Assembly: GCF_002954545.1 (NCBI RefSeq)
Contig: NZ_MSCH01000003.1
Coordinates: 3,449,991 to 3,513,990 of the forward strand
Source: Psychrosphaera saromensis
Lineage (GTDB): Bacteria > Pseudomonadota > Gammaproteobacteria > Enterobacterales > Alteromonadaceae
DNA: 64,000 nt
Direction: 5' to 3'
How positions within the stretch are numbered: position 1 is the stretch's first letter; every line of letters begins with the position of its first letter. Positions 1-10,092 of this stretch are shown here, one piece after another. The notes under the pieces are model-generated. The model saw only the letters and a list, made by a program, of their open reading frames with translations, did no database searches and was not told the DNA's origin. A program made the position numbers and the translations under genes.

Positions 1-72
1 CAATAATAATATAGGTAAAAAACAGTGGATCATACATAAGACTGATAGCCATGCACCCAATACATCACGCAT
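1..72 (-). CDS. MerC-like membrane protein, N-terminal fragment (runs off the window)
   Basis: Read on the minus strand from an ATG at 72, the 24 codons give MRDVLGAWLSVLCMIHC followed by FLPILLL. The pattern 'LSxLCxIHC' at the start of a first membrane helix is typical of MerC-domain proteins, where this Cys pair lies in the first transmembrane segment and binds mercury or another soft metal. Only the first helix is inside the window, so the full length and the remaining Cys residues cannot be checked. It is divergent from the thioredoxin-fold membrane protein that starts at 273. The call rests on a short but characteristic motif. Confidence 0.6.
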   Translation of the reverse strand, partial: MRDVLGAWLSVLCMIHCFLPILLL

Positions 73-272
73 TATAGTTCCAACTCAAAAATGAAGAATT
101 GATATAATATAACATTACATTTTTAAGCGCTACTTTTTAATTATGTAAAAGTAAGTAAATTCATAAATAACCATCGCCAAGCTGCACCATATAATAATTC
201 CTATTAAATCCATTGACTTTAACTTATCAATCGATACAATTCTTACCAATCGGTATAAAAAGGTTAACAAAT

Positions 273-1079
273 ATGATCTATTCAACTATTGGCTTCTTAA
301 TTTTGGTTGTGGCATTGGTCCACTACTTTTCTAAGCTAAAGCAAAATCAAACACCTAAAAACCCAATATTGCTAAAAAGTGCAATGCTTGTAGGTTCGGC
401 ACTATCTATTTGGTCTTTGGTAACGCTCCACTATCAGTTAGATCTAAACACAATATTAGTTTTGCTTTTTACAATTAATACCTTATCAACATCAGCCATC
501 TTTGCTTATTTTTTAGCAACTAAAGCGACTCCAATTGGCGACATAAAAGTCAAAGTGGGAGATACATTCATTCCTTTTAAAACCAATGAATTTGATTCTG
601 AGTCATTAATTGGCAAGCGTACTTTATTGAAATTCTACCGAGGTTCTTGGTGTCCATACTGCTCGGCAGAGTTAGCTATGTTTGAAGCATTAAAGCCTAA
701 GTTAAATGAATACGGCGTACAGATCATTGCTTTGTCGAATGATTCGACTGAAGAGCAAAAGCTTCATTTAGAACGCGATAATATAAGCCACACACTAATA
801 TCAGATCCTGAGCTAGCCATTATCAAACAGTATGGTGTAGAACATCATAAAGGCCTTGGCGCAACAGCGGCTGATACGATTAGTATTTGTGGTATCGCAA
901 TGCCATTACCTTGGAAAATGCGCTTTAAAGCGATGGCAATTCCAACATCAATACTGATTGATAAAAATGGTAAAATTGTGTGGATAGATCAATCAGATGA
1001 TTACCGTTTAAGAGCAAGCGAAGAAGCGATAATGGGTGCGGTTGTATCACACTTTAACAAAACCGATGCACCTGAATAA
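273..1079 (+). CDS. membrane-anchored peroxiredoxin/thioredoxin-fold protein (AhpC/TSA-like)
   Basis: A 268-residue protein with three predicted membrane helices (about residues 2-19, 35-53 and 58-80) followed by a redoxin domain. The domain carries W126-C-P-Y-C130 in the context FYRGSWCPYCSAEL, then 'IIALSNDS' and 'SILIDKNGKIVWID', as in AhpC/TSA-type redoxins. Such folds reduce peroxides or disulphides; the substrate here is unknown. I start at the ATG at 273 because an AAAAGG ribosome site lies about 9 bases upstream. An in-frame ATG at 213 would add 20 residues without a ribosome site. It is a single gene, followed by a terminator at 1151-1178. Confidence 0.8.
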   Translation: MIYSTIGFLILVVALVHYFSKLKQNQTPKNPILLKSAMLVGSALSIWSLVTLHYQLDLNTILVLLFTINTLSTSAIFAYFLATKATPIGDIKVKVGDTFIPFKTNEFDSESLIGKRTLLKFYRGSWCPYCSAELAMFEALKPKLNEYGVQIIALSNDSTEEQKLHLERDNISHTLISDPELAIIKQYGVEHHKGLGATAADTISICGIAMPLPWKMRFKAMAIPTSILIDKNGKIVWIDQSDDYRLRASEEAIMGAVVSHFNKTDAPE

Positions 1080-1150
1080 ATACATCGCCTTTATGCAACA
1101 AGATAGTTAAAACCTGACTGATTTAGCTATTTCATTGTTTGACCTTAGAT

Positions 1151-1178
1151 AAAAAAGCCAACTTATGTTGGCTTTTTT
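1151..1178. terminator. bidirectional rho-independent terminator
   Basis: The stem AGCCAAC / GTTGGCT with a short loop is flanked by an A-run on the left and a T-run on the right. It can end both the redoxin gene on the plus strand and the small membrane protein gene on the minus strand. Confidence 0.8.
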
Positions 1179-1194
1179 GTGTTCTTTTTAACTA

Positions 1195-1458
1195 TTAGTC
1201 TCCGCCGCCTCCAGCAGACGAATAACCTTCACCATTACTTAACGATGAACCTTTTTTCTTTCTAGCTAATGGACGATCTTGGCTACGATGGAATTGCCAT
1301 ATTCCAATTCCGGCAATGACAGGAATTAACCAAACTATAAATATTTGAGCTCCTTTTTGGAAAGGTTCCAAATCATTTCTTGTTAATAAGAAGATAGTCA
1401 CAATTAAATTCATCAAAACAATACCTGCCACGACGGCATACCAAATTTTAAATTCCAT
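1195..1458 (-). CDS. small two-helix membrane protein of unknown function
   Basis: An 87-residue protein with two hydrophobic helices (about residues 5-26 and 36-54), a basic stretch (RPLARKKKG) and a Ser/Gly-rich tail ending SSAGGGGD. The helix arrangement recalls PLDc_N-type small membrane proteins, but no catalytic motif is seen and I do not assign a function. It lies 49 bases downstream of the ZntB-like gene on the same strand and may be co-transcribed with it. Confidence 0.6.
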   Translation of the reverse strand: MEFKIWYAVVAGIVLMNLIVTIFLLTRNDLEPFQKGAQIFIVWLIPVIAGIGIWQFHRSQDRPLARKKKGSSLSNGEGYSSAGGGGD

Positions 1459-1507
1459 AAAATGCCTTTATTTACTAATCAAATACAGGGTTAAAATTTA
1501 ATTTATG

Positions 1508-2470
1508 TTAAAACCATTTATTCTTTTTAAACACCCAAACTTGCAGTGAAACGACCACGACGAGCATAAAGCTGAACAGGCCAAAAGCATAGGGGTTGTC
1601 TGAGCCAGGTATTCCGCCAACATTTACCCCTAACAAGCCGGTAAAGAAGCCAAGCGGTAAGAATATGGCAGCTACGATGGATAACACGTACATGCGGCCA
1701 TTCATTTGCTCTGCTAAGCGATTACTTAATTCTTCTTGGCTTACGGTCGCTCTGTCTTTGATTGAGTCTAAATCTTCAATAAATCTGATCAGGTGATCCG
1801 TTGCTTCCCTTAACTGAATTCTTTCGTCTGTACTGAACAGGGTTACTTTTTCACTTAGCAGCTGCTGCATAGCTTCACGTTGCGGCGATAGGTAACGACG
1901 CAGTGAGATAATTTGGCGGCGACAATCAGACAGTTCATTACGCAAGCCATAATTGCTAGACATTAAAATTGACTCTTCAATTTCAGAGACTTTATCTTCA
2001 ATCTCTTCAATCGTCTCGGCCATTCTAATGATTAGTCGCCCGGTTAAAATACTGACAAATTGAGCTGGTGTGGCAGGCCCTTCCCCAGCATCAAAGTCTG
2101 CGGCTATATCTCTAACCGACAATAAGGTTCTGTGGCGAGTACTGATCACCCTATCTTTACCAAACCATAGACGAATAGAAACCATATCTTCTGGATTGCT
2201 GTTAGCCGCTAAGTTAACACCACGTAACGAGATAAGGATACCATCATGAAACACAGATGCTCTTGGGCGAGTTTCATCATGTAATAACGCGTCTATAACG
2301 ACTTGGTTTAATCCACTTTTCTCATTTAACCAAATGTCCGTTGCTTCAAGTTCATAATCAAAATGAAGCCAATAAGGTTTGTCGGTATTTAATTCGTCTA
2401 GTTCGGTAACACGATTACTTGATGGTTCTTCATCAAAATAATAACCATGTACAAATTTTTTAGGCTGCAT
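1508..2470 (-). CDS. zntB: zinc transporter ZntB / CorA-family divalent cation channel
   Basis: A 320-residue member of the CorA metal ion transporter superfamily. It has a long soluble N-terminal region rich in charged helices, then two C-terminal membrane helices. The family signature between them reads GVNVGGIPG, matching the GxN loop of ZntB rather than the GMN followed by F/MPE of classical CorA. The length is close to E. coli ZntB (about 327). ZntB proteins move Zn2+ across the inner membrane; the substrate in this organism is inferred from family only. The ATG at 2470 opens with MQPKKFVHGYYFD, typical of the family. Confidence 0.85.
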   Translation of the reverse strand: MQPKKFVHGYYFDEEPSSNRVTELDELNTDKPYWLHFDYELEATDIWLNEKSGLNQVVIDALLHDETRPRASVFHDGILISLRGVNLAANSNPEDMVSIRLWFGKDRVISTRHRTLLSVRDIAADFDAGEGPATPAQFVSILTGRLIIRMAETIEEIEDKVSEIEESILMSSNYGLRNELSDCRRQIISLRRYLSPQREAMQQLLSEKVTLFSTDERIQLREATDHLIRFIEDLDSIKDRATVSQEELSNRLAEQMNGRMYVLSIVAAIFLPLGFFTGLLGVNVGGIPGSDNPYAFGLFSFMLVVVVSLQVWVFKKNKWF

Positions 2471-2537
2471 CAGCTTTGCTCCTGAGAAATAGCAGGTGTC
2501 ACAGATAAACCTTATAAAATTGGTTTACCTGCGCTTA

Positions 2538-5500
2538 TTAATTGGAAAAAGTTAATCTAGGCTTTGCGCCTTTGTCGTTGTCGACTCTTGGTGCACACAA
2601 TAACAACCTGGAACTTTTAATCTTATGTTCATCAACCATTAAGTCTTTAAAGTTTTTCATTCTTTTCAATGACAACTGATTCAATTTATCTAATTGGTTT
2701 ACGGTTAACTTCTGCGTACTTTCAATACCAATGTCAGATTTAGTGGACAAGGCGCATACGGTAATTTGAGTGTCTTCTTTGTCTAGCATTAAAGCTGAAA
2801 ATTCGTTTAGAAACTCGCTAGCAGATTCTGGTATTTCGTCTTCGCCAGTGGTTAATATCAGGTCTTGAAATCTAACTTTAAGAATAAACTCCCCTGCTTG
2901 CATGCCAATTTGAATAATACTGGCGTAAGGCACAAAGGCATTCATTAAGTATTCTTTGGTGGCAGACATAGTGGCGCGTTGAACCAATAACGACATAAAG
3001 CCGCTTAGTCTAAAGTCTGGCGAATTTAAGTCGCCATCAATCGGTACGTCTAATTCAATATTACCGTCGCCGTCTTTTAACATAGACAAAGCAACGTTCA
3101 CAGGAATAAAAGAGTCCACCATTGTCGAACTGTCATAATCAAACGATTCGGTTAACTCAACACGTGATAAGTTAAGACGCGCGTTACCATTGATGTGTTC
3201 ACCGTTGATCACAAAGTTACTAACGGTGCTTAAATGACCACTTTCAATTGCCATAAACTGTTGTACGTACGCCGTCGTTGTCGATAAATCAAACTCGCTC
3301 ACGGTAATATCCGCTTTAACGTATTTATCTTTTTTAAATGGCTCTACATCAGCATTAATACTAAATCTTGAGTATTGGTCAAACGCTCCAGCGACCTTCA
3401 CTTTTGTGGTTACACTTGGCTTTTCGCTATCAATTGGCTCTAATGTAAAAGTCGAGACTCTAATGTGATTGCTATAACTTGGTGATACTGAACGATCCGT
3501 TACCGCTAAAATCAAATCATCTGACAAACTTATTTTGCCAACATAAAAGCGAAATGGATTTTCTTGCTCGCTGGTTTTATCTTCTAGGCTCTTATCCTGT
3601 TTTGTATCGGTTGACGTCACCTTTGTGTTGGCTTTAGCTGCTGGTGAATTTTTTGTCGCATCGCTTGCTGCACCTTGAGACGTTTCATTTGTTTTAGGCG
3701 CAGGTGAAAGTAATGCATTTAGCTGAACCACAGAGCCATTGGCCTGTTTATTAATGGCCGAGTTCACTTTGTTAATGTCCACACTGGCTACTAACACACC
3801 ATTATCGGTTATTTGTATATCCGCAACGCTAATTTTGGCTATTTCTAATAAAGGTGAAAACTTAGGGTCTTCCGATTCTTTCGCTTGCTCTGCTTTGTTA
3901 TGCTCAGTTTTATTATTATCGACTTGATTATTTTCGGCTTGATTGTTGCCAGTTGTGTTGTTAACAAGCTCGGCATCTTTGTCATTAACCAGTACTACGT
4001 TGTGAAACTCAATTAAATCGCTTTGAATAAAGTTTTCACCATTTTCTATTACCGTACTGATATCTGGAATATTAAGTTTTGCCAGTTTAAATAACTCGGT
4101 AATTTTGTCGTTTCCACGGTCACTTTTTTCAGCTTTTTTATCTTCGCTTTGCTCAGTTGTTACTTGCTGAGCACTTGTTTGTTCAGTTCTGGTTTGCTGA
4201 GCTCTGGTTTGTTCAAGGACTAAATCCGTTTGTTCAAAGGCAATATTTGAACGTAAGCTCAGGCCTTGTTGCAAACTGGCGACCGTTTGTTCTGTTTGAT
4301 TTAATAACGACAACAGTGAATGTGGCGTTGATAACTCAATAGCACCATCTTTAAATTGTAAGTCAGCTATAGCAACCTTGCGATTTTCTATACCTATTTG
4401 CATTAATGCAAAGTCAGTTAACTGTAATTTAATACCTTGTACTTGAGATGATATTTCAGAGTCGTCAAATACAACTTCTTGTTGTAATTGCAATGATAGC
4501 AAGCCGGTAATGTCATTAAACTCGTTGTTAATAGGTGCTGTTATTGGTGCAGCGTCTATTTGTGCTGTATTTGCTTCAGCTGTGCTGGTTTGACCCGTAT
4601 TAGTTTCATCCGTCTTAACCGATGCATTTACAGGCTGAGCTGTATTAGTCTCAGAGGTAACAGCAGTAATTGTACTAGCTTCAGGTGCATTAAGCGGGGT
4701 GAGTAATGCTGATTTAAAACGCTGTAAGTCCAGCTCAGTCAGATTAACTCCGTACTCAAATTTACCAATACCCTCATTCAGTTTCAGCTTTGCATGTAAC
4801 TCAAATACAGCTTTGTTTATAAGCAAAGTGATATCAGCAGACGCAGATTGTTGCAGTTGGGAAAATGCTAAGTCAGAGATAACTAAACTGTTAAGCTCAA
4901 TACTCTGTTTATCTTCTACCAGAGTGAATAACAGGGTAGCGTTTTTGATCGACAGTTTTGGTAGTTCAAGTACCGCAGTACTAAGCCAGCTTTTGTCGTC
5001 TTCGTCTTCAACCTTTGCGTCTTTTCCAGTTTCATCCTTTGCTGTAGATGATTCTGTTGTAGATGGCTCTGCTGTCGATGATGCAACAGCCTGCTCAGTT
5101 GCTTTTGTCGGTGAAGTTGGCTCTGTCGGTGTAGTTGGCTCTGTCGATGTAGTTGCTTGGGTGGAAGATGTTTCTTCTTGAGCTAATAATTCAAGTTGAG
5201 TTAGGATTTTATCTACATCTGCTTGCAAGCCATCTATTTCTAACTTTTCAATTACAACTCTATTCGCCAATAATTTAAACAAACCAACTTCAATAGTCCC
5301 TGACGGTATTGACATTAAGCTGTTATTTTCACTCGCTTGTATCTCTGAAATTTCTAACTGACTAATATGGAGCTCAGAAATAAAAGGGTTATAACGAATA
5401 TTGGTTTCTTCACTCAGTTGCAAATTTTTATTCGCTAAGAATTCAGACAAATAATGATCTATTAACACTGGAGATAATCCCCAGATAGCGCCATTAATAA

Positions 5501-5552
5501 CAAGATAACTGATAAGAACTACTTTAATAATACGGGAATATATTTTCGACAT
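2538..5552 (-). CDS. DUF748 (AsmA-like) envelope protein with low-complexity inserts
   Basis: A 1004-residue protein with one N-terminal membrane helix (about residues 8-28, VVLISYLVINGAIWGLS). It is followed by long repetitive beta-strand sequence typical of DUF748, a family related to AsmA/bridge-like proteins anchored in the inner membrane and facing the periplasm. The conserved C-terminal part (about residues 690-880) includes 'VEPFKKDKYVKADITVSEFDLS' in shorter blocks and 'GDLNSPDF'. The core is interrupted by several Thr/Glu/Gln/Asn-rich tracts (about 125-190, 285-340, 450-475, 535-560 and 620-665) that look like expanded linkers. A role in envelope lipid transport is inference from the superfamily. 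Confidence 0.75.
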   Translation of the reverse strand: MSKIYSRIIKVVLISYLVINGAIWGLSPVLIDHYLSEFLANKNLQLSEETNIRYNPFISELHISQLEISEIQASENNSLMSIPSGTIEVGLFKLLANRVVIEKLEIDGLQADVDKILTQLELLAQEETSSTQATTSTEPTTPTEPTSPTKATEQAVASSTAEPSTTESSTAKDETGKDAKVEDEDDKSWLSTAVLELPKLSIKNATLLFTLVEDKQSIELNSLVISDLAFSQLQQSASADITLLINKAVFELHAKLKLNEGIGKFEYGVNLTELDLQRFKSALLTPLNAPEASTITAVTSETNTAQPVNASVKTDETNTGQTSTAEANTAQIDAAPITAPINNEFNDITGLLSLQLQQEVVFDDSEISSQVQGIKLQLTDFALMQIGIENRKVAIADLQFKDGAIELSTPHSLLSLLNQTEQTVASLQQGLSLRSNIAFEQTDLVLEQTRAQQTRTEQTSAQQVTTEQSEDKKAEKSDRGNDKITELFKLAKLNIPDISTVIENGENFIQSDLIEFHNVVLVNDKDAELVNNTTGNNQAENNQVDNNKTEHNKAEQAKESEDPKFSPLLEIAKISVADIQITDNGVLVASVDINKVNSAINKQANGSVVQLNALLSPAPKTNETSQGAASDATKNSPAAKANTKVTSTDTKQDKSLEDKTSEQENPFRFYVGKISLSDDLILAVTDRSVSPSYSNHIRVSTFTLEPIDSEKPSVTTKVKVAGAFDQYSRFSINADVEPFKKDKYVKADITVSEFDLSTTTAYVQQFMAIESGHLSTVSNFVINGEHINGNARLNLSRVELTESFDYDSSTMVDSFIPVNVALSMLKDGDGNIELDVPIDGDLNSPDFRLSGFMSLLVQRATMSATKEYLMNAFVPYASIIQIGMQAGEFILKVRFQDLILTTGEDEIPESASEFLNEFSALMLDKEDTQITVCALSTKSDIGIESTQKLTVNQLDKLNQLSLKRMKNFKDLMVDEHKIKSSRLLLCAPRVDNDKGAKPRLTFSN

Positions 5553-5860
5553 GACTCAGCTTTTTTTAATTCAAATTTCAGTCTTAATACGACTGCGATC
5601 GCAAACAATGCGTTAGGAATAACCAAACCTTCAACAACAAATATTAAGGTTAAGTATTTGTTGTTAATCATAAGGTGATTATTTTTGGATTACCATGTTT
5701 AAAGTATTAATTTTAACCTTATATTTTGCCAACTTAATTATTCACCTTTTTCACCTAGTTTCTGGTGTCTCACCGAATTAGTATCTATAGTTAACGAAAA
5801 GTTGTGTGAATGTTTTAAACACAACAAAATAATTTAGCTTTAAGGATGTACTCCTAGTCT
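5553..5860. other. divergent intergenic region between the DUF748 gene and apbE
   Basis: This 308-base AT-rich spacer must hold the promoters of both genes. I see an inverted repeat GTTGTGT (5801-5807) / ACACAAC (5819-5825) with an 11-base spacer, 36 bases upstream of the apbE start, which could be an operator or a 5' hairpin. There is also a loose AAGGTTAA ... TTAACCTT pair about 60 bases apart. No coding potential was found. Confidence 0.5.
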
Positions 5861-6751
5861 ATGACTAATCAAATATCGGTAACTCAGCAAGAGGGATATA
5901 TACAAGTCGCTTTTACGGCGATGGCCTCTCCTTGTTATTTATTAATTGAAGGTGATGATGTAACCCAGCACCAAAAATTAATAAAACATACAATTAAAGA
6001 AGTACAAAGGCTGGAGCAAAAACTATCACGTTATGTACTAGATAGTGTTTGTACTCAAATAAATGTATCCAACGGTAATCCTGTAAAAATTGATACTGAA
6101 ACCTACAATTTATTTAAATATGCCCAAGAACTCTATGACGTATCCGATGGGTTATTTGATATTACCTCAGGTGCATTAAGCCAAGTGTGGACGTTTGATG
6201 AAAATTTAGTAACACCAACACAAGAAGCCATAGACCGAGTTTTACCTTATGTTGGCTGGACAAAAATGACCGTTAAACCAGACTCAATTACTTTACCGCA
6301 AGGGATGGAAATTGATTTTGGCGCTATGGGTAAAGAATATGCAGTTAGTTGTATCGCTAAAGCTGGTCGTGAACTTGCCCCTAAACATTCTATATTGATC
6401 AACATAGGTGGTGATATTGAGATCAGCCAAAAAAGAAGTGATGGCGAAAAGTGGACCGTTGACATAGAAAGGCATAATCAAGAACCACTTAGAGTTAAAT
6501 TTGATAGAGGCGCAATGGCAACGACTGGCGACTTACATCGTTTTGTAATGATAGACGGTGAACGCTACAGCCATATTCTAAACCCGAAAACCGGTTGGCC
6601 AATTAAGCAAAGTGTTTCAACCGTGACGGTTACGGCACAAACCTGTATTCAAGCGGGGTCGATAGCGACATTAGCACTGTTAAAAGGTGACGATACGGAA
6701 AGCTTTTTAGAAAAACAAACAGGTATCAAATACGTTGTAAATCACTATTGA
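5861..6751 (+). CDS. apbE: FAD:protein FMN transferase (ApbE family)
   Basis: A 296-residue flavin transferase of the ApbE family, which covalently attaches FMN from FAD to Thr/Ser of target flavoproteins using Mg2+. Visible family blocks are FTAMASPCYLLIEG near the N-terminus, FDITSGALSQVW, DFGAMGKEYAVS, ILINIGGDIE and the TTGDLHRF ... YSHILNPKTGWP stretch. There is no signal peptide or lipobox, so unlike many ApbE proteins this copy looks cytoplasmic. Its target is not in the window. A terminator follows at 6784-6813. Confidence 0.88.
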   Translation: MTNQISVTQQEGYIQVAFTAMASPCYLLIEGDDVTQHQKLIKHTIKEVQRLEQKLSRYVLDSVCTQINVSNGNPVKIDTETYNLFKYAQELYDVSDGLFDITSGALSQVWTFDENLVTPTQEAIDRVLPYVGWTKMTVKPDSITLPQGMEIDFGAMGKEYAVSCIAKAGRELAPKHSILINIGGDIEISQKRSDGEKWTVDIERHNQEPLRVKFDRGAMATTGDLHRFVMIDGERYSHILNPKTGWPIKQSVSTVTVTAQTCIQAGSIATLALLKGDDTESFLEKQTGIKYVVNHY

Positions 6752-6783
6752 TTGCTAAGGACTGAAATTCGCTTTTACACAAT

Positions 6784-6813
6784 TAAAAAAACCGACATGA
6801 TGTCGGTTTTTTT
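6784..6813. terminator. bidirectional terminator between apbE and dnaJ
   Basis: The hairpin ACCGACA / TGTCGGT has an A-run before it and a T-run after it. It serves the convergent apbE and dnaJ genes. Confidence 0.8.
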
Positions 6814-6836
6814 GATTTTATCTATGAAAGCTTAGT

Positions 6837-7979
6837 TTAACTGGTTAAGTCATCAAAAAACTTTTTAACGCCGTCAAAGAAACCTTGTTCTTTTGGACGA
6901 TTTTTTGATGTTTTACCCGACATAGTTTCTTCAAATTGATTTAATAAATCTTTTTGTTTGTCGTTTAAGTTAACTGGCGTTTCAATAATAACCTTACATA
7001 GCAAGTCACCAACTGGGCCACCACGAACAGACTTAACACCTTTACCACGTAAACGGAACGTTCTGCCTGATTGGGTTTCAGAAGGAATTTTTAACTTAGC
7101 TCTGCCGCCTAACGTTGGCACTTCAATCTCGCCACCTAAAGCTGCAGTGGTAAAGCCGATAGGAACGTCACAGTATAAATTGGTACCATCACGGTCAAAG
7201 ATTTTATGATCTTTAACGTGCACTTGTACAAATAAGTCACCTGTACCAGCACCATTTAATCCTGCTTCACCTTCACCGGCTAGTCTGATCCTGTCGCCAG
7301 TATCAACACCCGCTGGGATTTTAACTGATAAGGTTTTAGTCTTTTCAACACGACCTTCGCCATAACATGATTTACAAGGATCTGAAATTATCTGACCTTT
7401 GCCTTTACATGTTGGACAGGTTTGCTGAACAGCAAAGAAACCTTGACGCATTTGTACTTGGCCTTGGCCATGACAAGTGTGACATGTTTTAGCTTTAGAA
7501 CCTTTATTAGCACCTGAACCAGTACAAGGTTCACAAGTTACCCAGGTAGGAACTTTGATTTCAAGTTCTTTACCACGGACTGCATCTTCTAAGGTCATTT
7601 CTAAGCTGTAACGTAAATCAGATCCACGTTGCTGACGTTGACCGCCACCACCGCGACGACCTCCACCACCAAAGATATCGCCAAATACATCGCCAAAAAC
7701 ATCGCCATAGTCAGCGCCGCCGCCAAATCCACCATGACCACCGCCGTGACCGTGCTCAAATGCAGCGTGTCCGTGTTGATCATATTTATGACGAGTATCT
7801 TCGTCAGACAATATTTCGTAAGCTTCTTTGACTTCTTTAAATTTAACTTCTAAGTCTTTATCACCCTTAGTGCGGTCAGGGTGAAATTTCATCGCCAAGC
7901 GCTTATATGCTTTTTTAATCTCTCGTTCTGTTGCGCTTTTTTCAACACCCAGAACTTCGTAATAATCGCGTTTAGACAT
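6837..7979 (-). CDS. dnaJ: molecular chaperone DnaJ
   Basis: A 380-residue type I J-protein, co-chaperone of DnaK. The J domain (residues 1-70) carries the HPD motif in [11 protein letters not shown] Gly/Phe-rich linker follows (about 75-120). Four zinc-binding repeats come next ([32 protein letters not shown]), then the substrate-binding C-terminal domains. Length and order are standard. It is downstream of dnaK on the same strand, with a 184-base gap containing a long hairpin. Confidence 0.98.
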   Translation of the reverse strand: MSKRDYYEVLGVEKSATEREIKKAYKRLAMKFHPDRTKGDKDLEVKFKEVKEAYEILSDEDTRHKYDQHGHAAFEHGHGGGHGGFGGGADYGDVFGDVFGDIFGGGGRRGGGGQRQQRGSDLRYSLEMTLEDAVRGKELEIKVPTWVTCEPCTGSGANKGSKAKTCHTCHGQGQVQMRQGFFAVQQTCPTCKGKGQIISDPCKSCYGEGRVEKTKTLSVKIPAGVDTGDRIRLAGEGEAGLNGAGTGDLFVQVHVKDHKIFDRDGTNLYCDVPIGFTTAALGGEIEVPTLGGRAKLKIPSETQSGRTFRLRGKGVKSVRGGPVGDLLCKVIIETPVNLNDKQKDLLNQFEETMSGKTSKNRPKEQGFFDGVKKFFDDLTS

Positions 7980-8090
7980 ACTAAAATTAACTCTTTTTTT
8001 AAAACAAATAAAGGCGTACTAATGTACGCCAGTATAAAATCTTTATTTTTTAATCACTTAATGTGAACCAAAATAAATTTAATAGGTTTT

Positions 8091-8148
8091 GTGCCGTGAA
8101 GCAGACACGCAGTGTGGTTTACCACATGAGTATCTGCGACAAAGGCAC
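8091..8148 (-). repeat. long interrupted hairpin in the dnaK-dnaJ spacer
   Basis: Three nested complementary blocks face each other: GTGCC (8091-8095) with GGCAC (8144-8148), GCAGACAC (8101-8108) with GTATCTGC (8130-8137, one mismatch), and GTGGT (8114-8118) with ACCAC (8121-8125). In the transcript this forms a stem of about 18 pairs with small internal loops. There is no T-tract, so it is not a plain terminator. It may be an mRNA processing or stabilising element, or a copy of a dispersed palindromic repeat. Confidence 0.6.
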
Positions 8149-8163
8149 AGAGCCTAGAAAATT

Positions 8164-10092
8164 CTATTTTTTATCATCTTCATTAACTTCTTCAAACTCA
8201 GCATCTACTACATCATCATCTTGTGCAGATTGAGCTTGTTCACCGTCCATATCAGGACCAGCTTGTTGTGCACCAGATTTTGCTTGTGCAATTTCAGCTA
8301 GTTTTTGAGACGCTTCCATTAGAGCTTTAGACTTAGCTTCGATGTCATCTGTTGAACCAGACTTAGATGCGTCTTTAAGTTCAGAGATAGCTTTTTCGAT
8401 AACTTCTTTGTCTTCAACTGGTAAGTCATCACCGGCTTCTGTGATTTGTTTCTCAGTAGCATGTGCTAGAGCGTCAGCTTGGTTACGAGCTTGCGCTAGT
8501 ACTTCAAACTTTTTGTCTTCTTCAGCATTTGCTTCTGCATCACGGATCATAGCTTCAACTTCTTCATCAGATAAACCTGAAGATGCTTGGATAGTGATTT
8601 TCTGTTCTTTACCTGTATCTTTATCTTTTGCAGATACATGTAAGATACCGTCGGCATCAACATCGAATGTTACTTCGATTTGTGGCGTACCACGTTGTGC
8701 TGCACGTATACCTTCTAAGTTGAACTGACCAAGTGACTTATTGTTTGCCGCTTGCTTACGCTCACCTTGTAGTACGTGAATCGTTACCGCTGCTTGGTTA
8801 TCTTCTGCAGTTGAGAACGTTTGTGACTGTTTTGTAGGAATCGTCGTGTTTTTCTCGATTACTGCAGTCATTACGCCACCCATAGTCTCGATACCTAGAG
8901 ATAATGGACTAACATCTAATAACAATACATCTTTAACGTCACCAGAAAGAACACCAGCTTGAATCGCTGCGCCAACCGCTACCGCTTCATCAGGGTTAAC
9001 ATCTTTACGAGGCTCTTTACCGAAGAATTCAGTAACAGCTTCTTGTACCTTAGGCATACGTGTTTGACCACCAACTAAGATGATGTCATTTATATCACTT
9101 ACTGATAAGTCTGCATCTTTAAGAGCCATTTTTAATGGTTCTAATGTTGCTTGGATCATATCTTCAACAAGAGACTCTAGTTTTGAACGAGTGATCTTGA
9201 TGTTCATGTGTTTAGGACCAGAAGCATCCGCCGTTACGTAAGGTAAGTTAACTTCTGTTGTTTGTGCAGATGAAAGTTCGATTTTAGCTTTTTCTGCAGC
9301 TTCTTTAACACGTTGCATTGCAAGAGGGTCATTTTTAAGATTAACGCCTTGCTCTTTATTAAATTCTTCAACTAAGTAGTTGATAACACGGTTATCGAAA
9401 TCTTCACCACCTAAGTGAGTATCACCGTTAGTCGCTAATACTTCGAAAGTTTGCTCGCCATCTACTTCATCTATTTCGATGATAGAGATATCGAATGTAC
9501 CACCACCAAGGTCATAAACAGCAACTACATTGTCGCTACCTTTTTTACCAAGACCGTATGCTAGTGCAGCGGCTGTTGGTTCGTTGATAATACGTTTTAC
9601 GTCTAGTCCAGCAATACGACCAGCATCTTTAGTTGCTTGACGTTGTGAATCGTTGAAGTAAGCAGGAACCGTGATTACTGCAGACGTTACTGCTTCACCA
9701 AGATAATCTTCAGCTGTTTTCTTCATTTTCTTAAGAACTTCAGCAGAGATTTGTGGCGGAGCCATTTTCTCGCCTTTCGCTTCAACCCATGCATCGCCAT
9801 TGTCAGCTTTAACAATTTTAAAAGGCATGATGTCGATGTCACGTTGAATTTCTTTATCTTCCCAACGACGACCAATTAAACGCTTGATTGCGAATAATGT
9901 ATTTGTTGGATTTGTTACTGCTTGACGTTTAGCTGGTTGACCAACTAATGTTTCACCGTCTTCTGTATATGCGATGATAGATGGCGTTGTACGATCGCCC
10001 TCTGCGTTCTCGATTACACGAGGCTTATCGCCGTCTAAAACTGCTACACAAGAGTTAGTTGTACCTAAATCTATACCGATCATTCTACCCAT
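8164..10092 (-). CDS. dnaK: molecular chaperone DnaK (Hsp70)
   Basis: A 642-residue Hsp70. The ATPase domain begins [18 protein letters not shown] and contains the phosphate-binding motif [13 protein letters not shown] and the block [12 protein letters not shown]. The substrate-binding domain follows, then the helical lid and an acidic tail ending EEVNEDDKK. It folds and protects proteins together with DnaJ and GrpE; grpE is not in the window. A sigma-32 type promoter lies just upstream (10144-10171). Confidence 0.99.
   Translation of the reverse strand: MGRMIGIDLGTTNSCVAVLDGDKPRVIENAEGDRTTPSIIAYTEDGETLVGQPAKRQAVTNPTNTLFAIKRLIGRRWEDKEIQRDIDIMPFKIVKADNGDAWVEAKGEKMAPPQISAEVLKKMKKTAEDYLGEAVTSAVITVPAYFNDSQRQATKDAGRIAGLDVKRIINEPTAAALAYGLGKKGSDNVVAVYDLGGGTFDISIIEIDEVDGEQTFEVLATNGDTHLGGEDFDNRVINYLVEEFNKEQGVNLKNDPLAMQRVKEAAEKAKIELSSAQTTEVNLPYVTADASGPKHMNIKITRSKLESLVEDMIQATLEPLKMALKDADLSVSDINDIILVGGQTRMPKVQEAVTEFFGKEPRKDVNPDEAVAVGAAIQAGVLSGDVKDVLLLDVSPLSLGIETMGGVMTAVIEKNTTIPTKQSQTFSTAEDNQAAVTIHVLQGERKQAANNKSLGQFNLEGIRAAQRGTPQIEVTFDVDADGILHVSAKDKDTGKEQKITIQASSGLSDEEVEAMIRDAEANAEEDKKFEVLAQARNQADALAHATEKQITEAGDDLPVEDKEVIEKAISELKDASKSGSTDDIEAKSKALMEASQKLAEIAQAKSGAQQAGPDMDGEQAQSAQDDDVVDAEFEEVNEDDKK

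Noticed and set aside
4699-5181. 160-codon Ser/Val-rich plus-strand reading frame
   Set aside because: Antisense of the Thr/Glu-rich linkers of the DUF748 gene, an artefact of low complexity.
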